Positions 40,164-50,747 are shown, counted from the stretch's first letter. The stretch: 57,493 nucleotides of DNA from Allomyces macrogynus ATCC 38327 (GCA_000151295.1 GG745373.1:128619-186111), one strand, 5' to 3'. Notes: generated from the sequence alone by a model not told the origin. Numbers and translations: made by a program.

Positions 40164-40752
40164 GCTCTCCACCGCGTTGGTTTGGTTCGGTTCGGTTTGG
40201 TTGGGTCGTGACAGCGGTCGGAGCGGTTGGCGCGCGGAGAAGGTGGGCGAAGACGGGCGCAGGCGAAAGGCCGCGTCGGCGCAGGCGCTGGTGCGCGCGG
40301 AAGGGGTGCGCAAGCTTGCAGCAAGTGGGCAGCGGGTCGGTGCCGCCGATGGTGCCGTGCCGGTCAAGGCGTGCCGCGCATCAGCGAGGTCGCGGTGGTG
40401 GTGCTGCGCGGCGGGAGGCGAAGCATCATGAAGAAGCTCGCGATCGGGGTCACGGAGCCGTGCTTTGGTTGCGCAAGGCGCTCCGCTGCGGTGCGGTGGT
40501 GTGGCTTGCGTGTGGCTGGGCGGGACGCACAACCTGTTCGAGAAACCAAAGCCAGGAACCTGCCCTGCGTGCGTCTCCCGCCGATCCTTCTGACGGCCGC
40601 TCCACGTGGGCCGGTTCACCGCATACAACGCATCCACCGCACACACGCAACCAACCCGAGCAACGGCAGCCTGGCAACGGCCACCAACATACCGCACCAG
40701 ATGCCGATCTGGCCTGCATCGCCGCAGATCCGTCGCACTCGGCCCACGCGCC
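40164..40752. promoter_or_regulatory. divergent promoter region, hypothetical gene (-) / PTH2 (+)
   Basis: About 590 nt between divergent ATGs. No TATA box; long frames cross it on both strands but are Pro/Arg-rich chance frames. Confidence 0.45.
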
Positions 40753-41755
40753 ATGTTCAACGCCGTCAAGTCCTTTACTACCGACCTGCTGCACGGCGAC
40801 CCGGCCGCCGTCTGGCACTCGGCCCAGATCGTGGCCACCGCGCTCGTTTCGGGCACGCTCGGCGCTTGGCTCGTCGCTGGCCGCACGCAATCGGTCCAGG
40901 CCGCCATCAGCGCCACGGCCACACGACCCAAGCACGACAAGAGCACGTCGGATCATGAAAGCAGCAGCTCCGACGAGAACGATGCCGAATCCAACGCGTC
41001 AAACGACGATGATGCACCAACAGTACAGGTTCGATCTGACAGTGCAAGACGAATGGATTCAGCTGCCAGCATGCACTGACGCACCACACGGTGGATCCAG
41101 GATGGTAGCGCGCCCGTCATTGATGCGCGCAAGTACAGGGATTTCAAGATGGTGCGCTGGTCTGGCTTCCTTCACGCCGACTCAGATCTTCCCGTCTCAC
41201 TCGTTTGTTCGATTCCCAGGTGCTCGTCGTTCGCAACGATCTCGGCATGACCAAGGGTAAGGTCGCGGCCCAGGTACGCATGCGCACCACTCTGTTGTCC
41301 TCGTCCTCGATGACGGCGCCGCTCAAGCGCATAGCTTCTTTCCTAGTGTTGCCACGCTTGTCTCGCCGCCTACAAGCACTGCGTCCGCCACAACCCCAAG
41401 GCACGTCCGCCGCGTTCCCTGTCCTGGGTCCACATGTTGAACGCACGCTCACGCTTCTCCACCAGCTCGCCGAGGCCTGGGAGTACTCTGGCCAGGCCAA
41501 GGTCGCGCTCAAGGTCAACTCAGAAGACGAAATGTGCGCGTCCACGGCCAACCGAGTCTCGCACGTTGAAACGCTGACCATGACGGCCCTAGGCTCGAAC
41601 TCGAGGCCCTCGCGCAGTCGCTCTCGCTCTCGGCCAAGTCGATCCGCGACGCTGGCCGCACGCAAATCGCCGCCGGGTCTCGCACGGTCCTGGCCATTGG
41701 CCCAGGCCCCGTCGAGATCATTGACCAGGTCACCAAGCACCTCAAGCTGTTTTGA
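40753..41755 (+). CDS. PTH2: peptidyl-tRNA hydrolase 2 (Pth2/Bit1), membrane-anchored
   Basis: Six exons: 40753-41022, 41101-41151, 41220-41273, 41347-41400, 41466-41533 and 41593-41755 (219 residues). The N-terminal helix (about 23-43) and an acidic/Ser linker precede the catalytic domain, as in mitochondrial-surface PTRH2. The domain reads [68 protein letters not shown] and VTKHLKLF, the complete Pth2 signature. It frees tRNA from dropped-off peptidyl-tRNA. Intron 4 (41401-41465) uses a GC donor (AAG|GCACGT) with a normal CACCAG acceptor: no GT donor in the right phase exists there, and the junction reproduces the family alignment. All other introns are GT-AG, 59-78 nt. Confidence 0.95.
41401..41465 (+). 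other. GC-AG intron in PTH2
   Basis: A 65-nt intron with donor AAG|GCACGT and acceptor CTTCTCCACCAG. Phase 0 on both sides joins NPK to LAEAWEYSG as the Pth2 family requires. Confidence 0.8.
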
Positions 41756-41980
41756 ACAAATAGGAAATTGGAGTGAGAGATCGGCAGCTTGTTTGTTTTG
41801 TTGTATTTATGGACGTATGCTCTCGCAACGACTTGGATCTGGTTTCTGTCATCGCGACGTGACCGCGTCGTGTCGCGCTTTCAAGTCGTTCTCGTAGTCC
41901 ACCATCGATCAAATTGCTGATTCTCCGCCATCTCGTCCTCGCACCCCCCGCGCAACTCGTTGCACTTAATGCACTGAACC

Positions 41981-42539
41981 ATGCACGCCTTTGTGACCGT
42001 TGGCACCACGACCTTCCCGGCCCTCGTCGACTCCATCCTGTCTCCACCCACCTTGGCCCAACTCGCCAAACTCGGCTACACGTCCCTCACGATCCAAGCG
42101 GGCGCCTACGAACCGACCATCCCACCGAACGCCCCACTATCTGTGCGCGTATTCGCTTACGCCCCTTCCTTGACCGACGAAGTGGCGCGCGCGCATCTGG
42201 TGGTTACGCACGCCGGCGCTGGTTGTCTCTTGGAAGCGCTGCGCGCGCCAGGTGGGGAACGGAAGGTGATTGCGGTCGTGAACGGCGCGTTGATGGATAA
42301 CCATCAGCGGGAACTGGCGCTCGAGTTGCACCTCAGGGGTCACTTGGTGTCGTGCGAACCCGAGTACGTTGCAGCTGTGTTCAAGGTGCGGTACAGCTCG
42401 ACTGACAGAGCTCGCGCCGTACAGATCCCTCGACCAAGCGCTCGCGGCCGTGCACCACGTCGCGCTCATCCCGTTCCCGCTACAGGCCAAGGACCGGTTC
42501 CCGTCGGTCCTGGCGCAGGTCATTTTTGATGCGGCATGA
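41981..42539 (+). CDS. ALG13: UDP-N-acetylglucosamine transferase subunit ALG13
   Basis: Exons 41981-42363 and 42425-42539 (165 residues), intron 61 nt (GTACGT, branch GACTGAC, TACAG). The N-terminus AFVTVGTTTFPALVDSIL is the GT28-type start of Alg13. AKLGYTSLTIQAGAY, VVTHAGAGCLLEAL (donor-binding HAGAGS-like motif), NGALMDNHQRELALELHLRGHL and a C-terminal helix SLDQALAAVHH complete the family. Alg13 is the cytosolic catalytic half that binds Alg14 at the ER membrane and adds the second GlcNAc to dolichol-PP-GlcNAc in N-glycan synthesis. Leaving the intron in would shift the frame and replace the C-terminal helix, so the spliced form is preferred. It converges with the ferric reductase-like gene, 143 nt away. 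Confidence 0.94.
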
Positions 42540-42682
42540 CAGTTCGATCGGGAGAGAGAGGGAAAGGAACAAGTCTACAATTCTGTACATTTGTGGCGAC
42601 AAGCCCAAAAAGATGAAGACAGGGAAAAACACACTCCAGGGGGGTATTCCCTTGCTGCTGCCGCCGCCATGCTGCGCGCGGC

Positions 42683-44972
42683 TCACCACGCGAACGGCTC
42701 GGCGTGCAGCCACCAGTCGCGGTCGAGCGCCTGCACGGCGCGCACGAGGCCGACGGGGCCCGAGACTACATGGCGTCGCGTTCGTTAGCATCCCACCCTT
42801 GGAAGAGAACATCAAACGCGAGAATGAGAACGTACCAAACCCAAGCGTGCCCGGTGCAGTCGACGGCACCTCCCTCGCGACCCGGGCCGCGCGCTCGTCC
42901 TCACTCGCGGGGGTCACATCCGCATCTCTTGTCACAACCGTCTTCCACACCAATTCCGGCACCCTCGCCATCCACGCGGCCGAATCGACCCACGCCGCAT
43001 CGGCCTCCTTGGACACAAACCACACGACCATAATCTCCCTCGGCACACGTCTGACGCGCTTCCCCGTGCCCAACTCGATATCGTCCAATTCCTTGAGCGG
43101 CGGGGTATCCAAATGTCGTGCGAGCGACGACGCCGGCGGCATCGCCGCCCACCGCTCGAGCCACGCCAAGACCGACGTGATCCCGGTCCCACCAGCAACA
43201 AACAAGACGCGCGCGAATTTCTCGACGGGGAGCGGCGCGACTACTGTCCACGGCACAACCACCGCCAAGCCCGCCGGGTTCGCGGCGGATGCCGCGGCAA
43301 TCGTCGTCGCGTACGAGGCCGCCGTTTCCAACGAGTCCGACCGCCGCCGGCCGGACCCGATACTGCCCCTCCGTGGCCCAGCGGCCGCAGGCATGTCGCT
43401 CGGTACGGCGTGTGGGAGCAAGTGCTGTTTCGCAAATGCCGAGTCGGCAGAGACGACGAGTTCCACGGCGTCCCAGGTCGCCGACAGGGACTGGAACGAC
43501 GGTGTCGGGCGCAGCGGCGCGGCGGGCCCACCGCGGCCGTCAAAGTGGGCGGGCGCGTGCCGCGGGATCCGCCGGGGCGAGTACGGGTGGAACGTGGACA
43601 CGGGCGGGGTGCCGAGGTAGAGCGTGTGGTGCGGCGCGATTGCATGCAGCGCCGTCGAGTACGCCGACGGCACGATTCGCACGCGGACGACCGCCGGCGG
43701 TGACCGTGCGGGCGGCGTCGCAATGGCAACGTGCGCGTCCGCGCGCGGCACGAGCACGGGACTGCCCGACGAATCCGAGTCGGCGGCGGTCGTCGACGAC
43801 AGGGGCGTGTTTGCGGCCGAGTGCAGATTCGGCATGGTCAGCGAATCGTGCGAGCTCGTGTGGCTTGACGGCACCGACGACGTGCTCGCGTGCCGTAAAT
43901 GGCGCAAGTGCCGTGCCTGGACGCCTTTTGCGTGTGGGCCGGAACTGCCGCGGCGCGTGCGCGCCATGGATGGAGTTCGCGCGACTTTGGCCGCAGCCGT
44001 CAGGGACTCGGCCGACCGCACGCGACGGTGGTACTGCTCGGCGTGCAGACTCGTCTGAGACCGCGCGTGCAGGGCTTCAGCGGCAGCCGCTGCTGCCGCG
44101 ACGGCCGGGTCGTCGATCAGGATCTCGATCCGCGCGGGTCCACGAACGACCTGGTACGCGAGCGCGAGCTTGTTGGCGACAACAGCTGAGGCCATGATCA
44201 CGGCGTACGGCGTCATCGCAGACCGATGCATGACCGAGAACGCGATGAGCACGAGGAACATCAGGTGGTGGATCGCGACAAAGACCGTGTAGGCGCGGTT
44301 CCGCAGCCACGGGAGGGACGTGACGACCATGGTCGCGATTGCGAGCCACGCGGCGAGTCCAAAGATCATGACGGGCCGACCCCACAGGAATTGCGGGACC
44401 ACGTCGTAGGACACCCACGTGTTCAGGTGCAGCGCCATGTGTACCGTGACGAGCACGGCGCCGGCGCGCGCGAAGAAGGCGTGGTAGCGGAGGACTTGGT
44501 GTCGCGCGAGCAGCAAGCACGCTGGGGAGAAGGGGCCCGACAGGAGCGTCGCGACGAGCAGGTGCGCGACGGCGATCCACCCGAACCGGTTATACGTGAC
44601 ATCGTACTTGTAGCTCGTGCTCAGTGACGCGACTAGGACGAGCGGCAGGTAGACGACCACAGCGAGCGCCAGGTCGCGGCGGTTCGGGTGGTTATACGCA
44701 AGTCGCACGACGCGTATGAGCCATGCCGGACCTGGTGCGCTGTGATGTACGGTCGGCGCGATGTGATGTACAGCGAGCCGCGCAAGCGCGCTCGCGAGCA
44801 CAAACGCGAGCAGCACGCCCATGGTGATGAGCATCATGGTCTCGTGGCCGACGTGGATGACGGCAGCGGCCGCGGCATAGTCGCCCTTTCCAGGCGGTCC
44901 GTGCGCGAGCGCCCTTGGCACACATGCGAGCGTCGAGATGAGCACAGCGACGACCTTGACCACCATGGCCAT
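42683..44972 (-). CDS. ferric-chelate-reductase-like transmembrane flavocytochrome
   Basis: Two exons, 44972-42836 and 42765-42683 (739 residues), 70-nt intron with GGATGCTAACG branch. A signal peptide-like start (MAMVVKVVAVLISTLACVPRALA) and about seven membrane helices are present, with histidine pairs typical of the ferric-reductase heme core (VHMALHLNTW; AIHHLMFLVLIAFSVMH). VVPWTVVAPLP and FVAGGTGITSVLAWLERW give the NAD(P)-binding loop, and the terminal exon supplies VSGPVGLVRAVQ. Between core and NADPH site lies an unusually long Ser/His/Ala-rich region (about 250 residues), so the FAD-binding barrel is split or highly diverged. It probably reduces metal chelates or another extracellular acceptor at the plasma membrane. 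The frame stays open upstream to 46175, but ATG 44972 (GACCATGG-like cluster) starts exactly at the signal peptide. Confidence 0.87.
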
Positions 44973-46337
44973 CGTGCTTGGCGTACTTGGTGGTCGACGT
45001 GGGAGCGCGCACTTGTCGGGAGCTGGAGCACCAACGGGTGCCGTCCTCCACCTTGGTGCTGGCGGCAGTGGCGGCGATGGGACACGGCGAGCAGGCGTAG
45101 GGGATGTCATCGTGGCCCAATAAATATCGGCGTCGCGGAGCGGAGGTTGACTACGGTGAAGTCGTGCGCGTGGAGTCGGGGCTGGGACCGGTTGCTGCAC
45201 CGGCTCGAATTCACTTTGGCGTGAACAGCGAGAGAACGAGCGCGCGAGTGTGTGCGCGCGCTGGCAGCGCCGCGGGTCGGTCGGTCTGGTAAATAGTCGG
45301 CCAGGGCCCGTAGTGCAAGCCAATCGAGTGTAGAGTTGGGAAGGAACACTGGTGGCTGTCGACAACCAGCGAGATCGCGGGGCCAGTCGGGCCGGTTGGG
45401 TTGACCTTGCTTTTGCAGCTCTTGGCGTGTCGGGGCGTTGGTGCCGCGTCGTCCCCGGTGCGTCGGCGTCGGTGCGCGGCAGCCGACAAAATGGATGGGC
45501 GCCAAGCGTTTTCACTTTCGGTGGCCGGCCGATGCAGGATGCGGGGGCGTGGCTCTCAAGCCGTTCTGCCAGTATGTCGCCAGACCGTCTTGGCCGATCC
45601 CATCTTCCTTCGGGATTGTGGTGGGTGGCCAACTCATCTCGCAAGGGATTACGATACGCTCCTGTTTCGCCACAATTTCGCACCTCGCGCACACCCTCCG
45701 TTCGATCCCCGCTGTGAACAGTTCCCAGGCCCACCCACTGCGACCGCTTTTCGACAAGGAACTGCGCCTCTCCACCAACCTCCGCGAACAGGCTGCCGTC
45801 GCCATCGCCATCGTCCTCGCGCTGCAACGCTCCCGGGCCCGCGCACCGACACCACCGCGCTGCAGCTCGCTGCATTCGCTCCGCTGCCTCCGCAAACCGC
45901 GCCTGGCCGACTGCCTGTGCTGCTGTGACCTGAAACGCGCTCGCATCGCCAGCTTGAAACGAGGACGACCTGCCGTGCACCACGAGCCACCAACTCCTAC
46001 TCGCGCGTCTTGGACCGGCACCCACATCGACCCCTTCGCTCCGGTGTACCGCCAGTGGCACCCGAGCCGGACACGTTGCCGCCTGCACGCCGCCCACGCA
46101 CGGCCACCCTGAACCCGTGCGTGCCGCCAGCGACCGCGTTGTCGTGCGCCAGTCAACCACCCCCGCGCGCGCCACCCATCCGTCTACTTTGACCGACTCG
46201 CGGATTCTCGTCGAGTCGGACCAGTGCTGCCGCCGCCGCCGCCGTCGCGCACTGCCTTCCGCGAAAACCGCGCATCGCGCCCGCTGAACATCCTTCGGCC
46301 CGCCCCTTCGCCGTCGTTTCCCCTCGCCGTCGCCGCC
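44973..46337. promoter_or_regulatory. divergent intergenic region, ferric reductase (-) / ARL8 (+)
   Basis: About 1.36 kb between divergent ATGs. Both strands are open over long distances because of the GC-rich composition, but no conserved exon was recognised. CTCTCCACCAACC at 45767-45779 resembles local intron 3' segments and may indicate a 5' UTR intron. Confidence 0.4.
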
Positions 46338-47318
46338 ATGTCGTCGATTTTCAAGTCGCTGCTCGACTGGCTGCGGTCACTCTTCTTCACGCAAGAAATG
46401 GAGGTGACACTGGTCGGTGAGTGTGCTGCCGTCGCCTCTTTGTTTGCCGACATGGAGCGCAGACCCTGACGCCCGATTTGGCGAAATGTGTAGGCCTTCA
46501 AGCGAGCGGCAAGAGTACCCTGGTCAACGTCTTTGCGGTACGCCGACGGTTTGCTTTCAGGAGGTGACGAAAGTGGGCGCGTTGCTGACCTGTTCGTTCC
46601 CCGATTAGTCGGGCGAGTTCACTGAGGACACGGTATGCTGGCCTCTCCCGGACCCCCGCGTGCGCGCATCGCCGCGGTGTCGTGCCCCCTGCCCTGTTCG
46701 CGACCGAATACTTGCGACCAACCTCGCGCTCGTTTTCTCCGCGTAGATCCCAACGGTCGGGTTCCAATATGCCGCAAAATCACCAAGGGCCAAGTTCACG
46801 ATGAAGTTTGTGGGACGTTGGCGCCCACACAAGGTTCCGCAACATGTGGGAGCGGTACTGCCGCAACGTCAACGCCATCGTGTCCGTATTTCGGCTCCCG
46901 ATTCCCGTCGCGCGCACGTTTTGATTGCAGCACTCACCTCGGATTTCCCCCCCCCCCCCCCCGACTACCATCCAGATTCGTCGTCGACAGCGCTGACCAC
47001 GGCAAACTCGAGGCGGCCAAGCAGGAACTGCGCAACCTGCTGGAACGGCCAACGCTCTCGAACGTGCCGCTGCTCGTGCTCGGCAACAAGAACGACTTGC
47101 CGAACGCATTGACCGTTGAGGGCGTTATTGACGCGCTGTACGCACTCTTTGCCCGCTCACCTCTCCGCCAAATCGAGCGCCAACTGACCCACCCCATCCG
47201 CTGCAATAGAGAGCTGAAAAGCTACAGCCAGCGCGAAATCGCATGCTACTCGGTCTCGGCCAAGAACCAGATCAACATCGACATTACGCTGCAGTGGCTC
47301 ACCAAGCACGCGCCATGA
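46338..47318 (+). CDS. ARL8: ARL8-type small GTPase (exon 4 carries frameshifts)
   Basis: Six exons: 46338-46416, 46494-46537, 46609-46632, 46747-46881, 46976-47137 and 47210-47318. [25 protein letters not shown] is the Arl8 N-terminal amphipathic helix. [13 protein letters not shown] is the P-loop (GLxxSGKS/T), [14 protein letters not shown] is switch [23 protein letters not shown] follows switch [12 protein letters not shown] is the NKxD motif, and [19 protein letters not shown] is the C-terminal SAK region. Arl8 recruits kinesin to lysosomes/vacuoles. In exon 4 the conserved residues fall in three frames. Four single-base insertions (three extra C, one extra G) would restore one frame, and the exon is exactly four bases too long for its flanking phases. 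Either the allele is broken or the sequence has homopolymer errors. Intron 4 holds a 16-nt C run. Confidence 0.88.
46947..46962 (+). repeat. homopolymer C16 in ARL8 intron 4
   Basis: Sixteen consecutive cytosines, followed by the branch-like CCGACTACC and CATCCAG acceptor. Confidence 0.95.
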
Positions 47319-48143
47319 TAAGCGCACACGGTCTGCCAGGCCAGTTTGGTTTTTTTCTTTTTTCTGTTTTTGTCCGCGTCTCCACCAGTTTTGTACATAT
47401 ACGTAAACGAGAGCATTTTCGACTTGGGTTTGGCTGGCCGTTGCTTGTCGGATGGCCCTCAAGGACTCGCAGCAGCAGCTGGCACGTGCACTGCCGCCGT
47501 ATCGTCTTCATTTTGACACCCGCCTGCAGCCCGTCGATCCCGTCCGGCTGGCCGTTGGATGTTGGATCGAGTTCCTGCGCGAGCGTGCCAATTGCCAAGC
47601 CGCGTCGACGTACAGTACAGTTGCAGCAGGTCACGGCCGAGCTCAACGTTGATGATACCATGTACTCGCTGATCAAAATGAAGTACGCACAAAGTACGCG
47701 TGGGTGCGGCGATGCAGCGCTCAGTGCACGGATTGGGGTGAGTGGTTGGCCCCATTGACAGCGGGTTCCGGGGGTCAAAGTTGAGTGTTTGAGAGTTTAA
47801 GAGGGTCTCCTTCGGGGTTTTGGGCCCAGCATCTTGTGCTGCGTTCAGGCAGGCATCCAGGCTTCGACGGCGTAAGCGTAAGCGACCCCACCGCGTCCTT
47901 GCAGTGCGGATCGATCGTGGATGCGCACCCGTCGCGCCGGCACGCGACGGACCGCGCTCCGTTGTTCTGTTGGTGGATGATTTTGGTTCCTCTTGTTCAT
48001 ATGAGATAAATACACGCCGGCCCCGCGCCCCCACGCGGTCGGCAGCTTCGCTTCTGAAAAACAGTGCCTTCGGCCCGTCATCTTGGTATCCCACTTGTGT
48101 GCCCAAGTGTCCAGATTACAATAGGCAAAAGCTAAACTTAACC
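47319..48143. other. intergenic, with a weak candidate small gene
   Basis: About 825 nt. A short plus-strand frame from 47452 (MALKDSQQQLARALPPYRLHF...) and a second one near 47640 (VTAELNVDDTMYSLIKMK) look mildly coding and could be two exons of a small protein, but I recognise no family and the splice sites are poor. No gene is called. Confidence 0.35.
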
Positions 48144-48225
48144 GACAACGTGTCCGAGTGGTTAAGGAGATTGACTAGAAATCAATTAGGCTCTGCCTGC
48201 ACAGGTTCGAATCCTGTCGTTGTCG
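48144..48225 (+). tRNA. tRNA-Ser (AGA)
   Basis: Identical over its full length to the minus-strand tRNA-Ser at 15298-15379: acceptor GACAACG/CGTTGTC, anticodon AGA, long variable arm, discriminator G. Confidence 0.95.
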
Positions 48226-48422
48226 TTTACCCGGATCTCTTGAATGGGTGGAACTCGTCGCGCCCATTTTTGTGCCTGTCCCTTGCAAAGCATTGCACTC
48301 TGACTTCAAGCGCGCTCCTCCTCCATTGACACTCAACGGACACTGCTGAGTGCAGACGCGCCCTCATGTTCATGATTGGACCTCCAATCGTAAATGGTTT
48401 TTGTTTCCTCAAATCCTGCTTA

Positions 48423-49193
48423 TCATGCCCCAGCTGTCAACGAGTCAGTGTGGTCCATGCCCAGCTGGTACCCAAATTTCTCCATGTCCTTGAGAAACAC
48501 GTCCAGGACGAGCTTGACCGTGCCACTGGACCGGACACGCGTCACTTGGCGGCCCTCGGAACGGGCGACCAGAAACGGGTCGACGAATTCTGGTCGCCGG
48601 CCCGTGATCCACGACAGAAACTGGTTGAGCGGCGACGACGCGAGCGGGGCAAAGAGCGGCGCATACAGGGTGTGTCTAACCAGCAAGCGCGGGAGACAGC
48701 ATCAGCGAACCCGTGGATCAAAACATGCAATTGTTTGTCATGAGCCACACCGTCCAGGATGCCTTGGTACGCGCACCGTTGCGTACCCGACGAGCACGTC
48801 GCGCCCCGCGAAATCAAGCCCGTAGACGGCGACCACGACCTGGGGCCACCCAAACACATTCGTGCTCTTCCACGCCATATGCACGGCGCAATTCCACACG
48901 ACCGCGGCCGCGCGCGACGACGTCGACGGGTCAATGCGCGGTGCCGCGGCCGTCCATAGTGCCGACAGGAACCTCGCGAGCCATTCGGCGAGTAGCGGCG
49001 CGGGTGCGGCGTGTACGGGTTTTGGTGGAAGCGGTGCGGGTCGGTGCGCAAGTGAGGTCACTATGTGGTCGGCGCCGGATGTTGCGGCCCAGTCGGGACC
49101 CGCGGAAAAAGCGGCGCGAGCATAGAGCGCGTCGTGGCCGTGCACAAGCGCCGACTCGAGTTCGCCGAGCACGACGAGCGAGAAGGTGTTCAT
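48423..49193 (-). CDS. B9D1: B9 domain-containing protein 1 (ciliary transition zone, MKS complex)
   Basis: Exons 49193-48751 and 48675-48423 (231 residues), 75-nt intron. The B9 (C2-like) domain shows FSLVVLGELESA, DALYARAAFSAGPDW, VWNCAVHMAWKSTNVFGWPQVVVAVYG, RDVLVGYATVRVP, ITGRRPEFVDP, EGRQVTRVRSSGTVKLVLDV and KDMEKFGY, aligned along all of animal B9D1. With B9D2 and MKS1 it forms part of the transition-zone gate that controls entry of membrane proteins into cilia. Fungi without flagella lack it, so its presence points to a zoosporic organism. ATG 49193 is used because the family begins there; the frame is open further upstream to a non-ATG codon and is Ser/Thr-rich. A stretch of about 30 residues (HRPAPLPPKPVHAAPAP) is inserted in the domain. 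Confidence 0.93.
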
Positions 49194-49544
49194 GGGCGTT
49201 GCAGACAGTCGGTTGGTGCCAGGGGTCTGCTTGAGGTTGTCGGTTGGCCTTGTGCTGCTGGCACTTCCTGGTGTCGTCGTGCTGCCCGGGGTTCTTCGTT
49301 GCGCGTCGATTTCTGATGCTGTCGTCAGCTCGGGCGTTCGGCTAAGGATCGACAGCAGCGGGATCAATAGCGTCGTCGAGGAGGTTGACAAGGGAAAGCG
49401 ATCAGCGCGACGCGACCATGTGGCTGCACGTGCGGCGGCTCACCGCAGCCGGGCCGCACCGCAACGGCCTGCAGCCAGGATTTCATCAGCCGGTTCTCTC
49501 CTCTCCTCTCCCCTCTTCAACTCTCGCAAGCTGCGGGACTCACC
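49194..49544. promoter_or_regulatory. divergent promoter region, B9D1 (-) / unknown gene (+)
   Basis: About 350 nt. A pyrimidine-rich stretch at about 49495-49535 (CTCTCCTCTCCCCTCTTCAAC) precedes the plus-strand ATG. No TATA box. Confidence 0.45.
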
Positions 49545-50747
49545 ATGCTCGCCGCGCCTTCCAGCTCACCCTTCAACATGGACGCGCCGTCCGCGGGCCC
49601 GCGCGCGCCGCACCAGCACCCGGTTCTCGACGTGGGCGCGATCCTGGCCGACCCCGAGGCGGCGTTACGAGCGCTCGTCTCGACGTGCCGGTCGCACTTT
49701 GCCTCGCTTCACCACGGTAGCGACGCCTACTCGGCCGAGCGCCGGCTCGGATACATGGCCTCGCTCGCGTCGGTCTTTCTCGACGCCTACCTGTCGGACG
49801 TCAAGGCCGCGCTCGACGACCCAACCGCGCCGACCGATTTACCGGCCTTGCCACCGGCACTGATTTCCGCTGACCATGCCGCGTGCGCGGCAGCACGCGC
49901 CGAGTGCACGGCCGCGGGTGTCGTGATCCCGTGGTGCGGGATTCGCACCGATTCCGCAGGCGCGGCACCGTCTCTCCCACCGGCCTTGGCGCTCGAGGCG
50001 TCGTTACTCCTCGCGCTCACGGGCCGCTCTGACATTCCCGCCCGACTCGCGATTACCGTACGCTGCGCACTCGTGGCGGCGTCTTGCGCGCTCGGCCCAT
50101 CGCTGATCCGGCAAGCCGACCACCCCATCTGGTCGATCCCGGGCGACGCGAGCGCCATCCCGGCCGGCACACCCGTGACCGCCGACTTGCTCGATGCGCG
50201 CCGCGACCTGTACCTGCACGACGTGCTCGCCGCGGCCTCGGGCTCCCCCTTCCCACGCCGCTTACTCCCCTCTGTCGCCGCCGTGACCGGCCGGTCGCTC
50301 GTGGTCCTGTTCGGCCGGGGCACGGTCGTGTGCATTCCCGCGGTCGCGATCCCCGTGGCGCCGTCGTCCCCCGCTGCGTGGGCGCCGAATACGCTGATGC
50401 CCACGTGTTTCAAGCCGGACCCGCTGCACGTCTCGGTCATCCCGTGGTACAGTCGCGCGTCGCCGGCCATGTCGCATACGGGCGTTTTGGATATGTTGGA
50501 TGCGCAGGCGTATGTCGCGCAGTGCACGTACCCGGTAGTCGCGGTGCGGGCTGCGGCGGTCATGGATGCGGGGAGCGTCGCGCGGCGGATGGATCGCGTG
50601 CGGCCGCGCGATGGCGAGGAGGGGGAGAGGGAGGACGGTGGTGGCGATGTGATGATGGGGGTGAACGGGGTGCCGGGTGCAGGAGTGGGGGCAGCAGGGG
50701 GGCCGGGGGCCGATGCGCGGCCGGCCAAGCGCACGCGGCGCCTGTAG
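49545..50747 (+). CDS. hypothetical protein, 400 residues, basic C-terminus
   Basis: A single open frame from ATG 49545 (CTCACCATGC) to 50747. I do not recognise the family. The first 260 residues look like a folded, helix-rich domain: SAERRLGYMASLASVFLDAY, then Ala/Leu-rich helices, LEASLLLALTGRSDIPARLA and CALVAASCALGPSLIRQ. A strand-rich region follows (RSLVVLFGRGTVVCIPAVAIPV, DPLHVSVIPWYSRAS). The tail is Arg/Glu/Gly-rich and ends RPAKRTRRL, a possible nuclear localisation signal. The real frame is supported by its length and amino-acid texture; the antisense frame (50926-49787) is also long but Arg/Ser/Pro-rich, typical of a shadow. Confidence 0.65.
   Translation: MLAAPSSSPFNMDAPSAGPRAPHQHPVLDVGAILADPEAALRALVSTCRSHFASLHHGSDAYSAERRLGYMASLASVFLDAYLSDVKAALDDPTAPTDLPALPPALISADHAACAAARAECTAAGVVIPWCGIRTDSAGAAPSLPPALALEASLLLALTGRSDIPARLAITVRCALVAASCALGPSLIRQADHPIWSIPGDASAIPAGTPVTADLLDARRDLYLHDVLAAASGSPFPRRLLPSVAAVTGRSLVVLFGRGTVVCIPAVAIPVAPSSPAAWAPNTLMPTCFKPDPLHVSVIPWYSRASPAMSHTGVLDMLDAQAYVAQCTYPVVAVRAAAVMDAGSVARRMDRVRPRDGEEGEREDGGGDVMMGVNGVPGAGVGAAGGPGADARPAKRTRRL

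Noticed and set aside
42480..46175. 1231-codon open frame extending the ferric-reductase-like gene upstream
   Set aside because: The extra N-terminal part is Arg/Pro/Ser-rich without conservation, and a clear signal peptide begins at ATG 44972. GC-rich DNA leaves chance frames open. Its downstream end is likewise cut by a good intron at 42835.
47452..47760. Small two-exon gene downstream of ARL8
   Set aside because: Splice sites are weak, the intron would be about 40 nt, and no homology is recognised.
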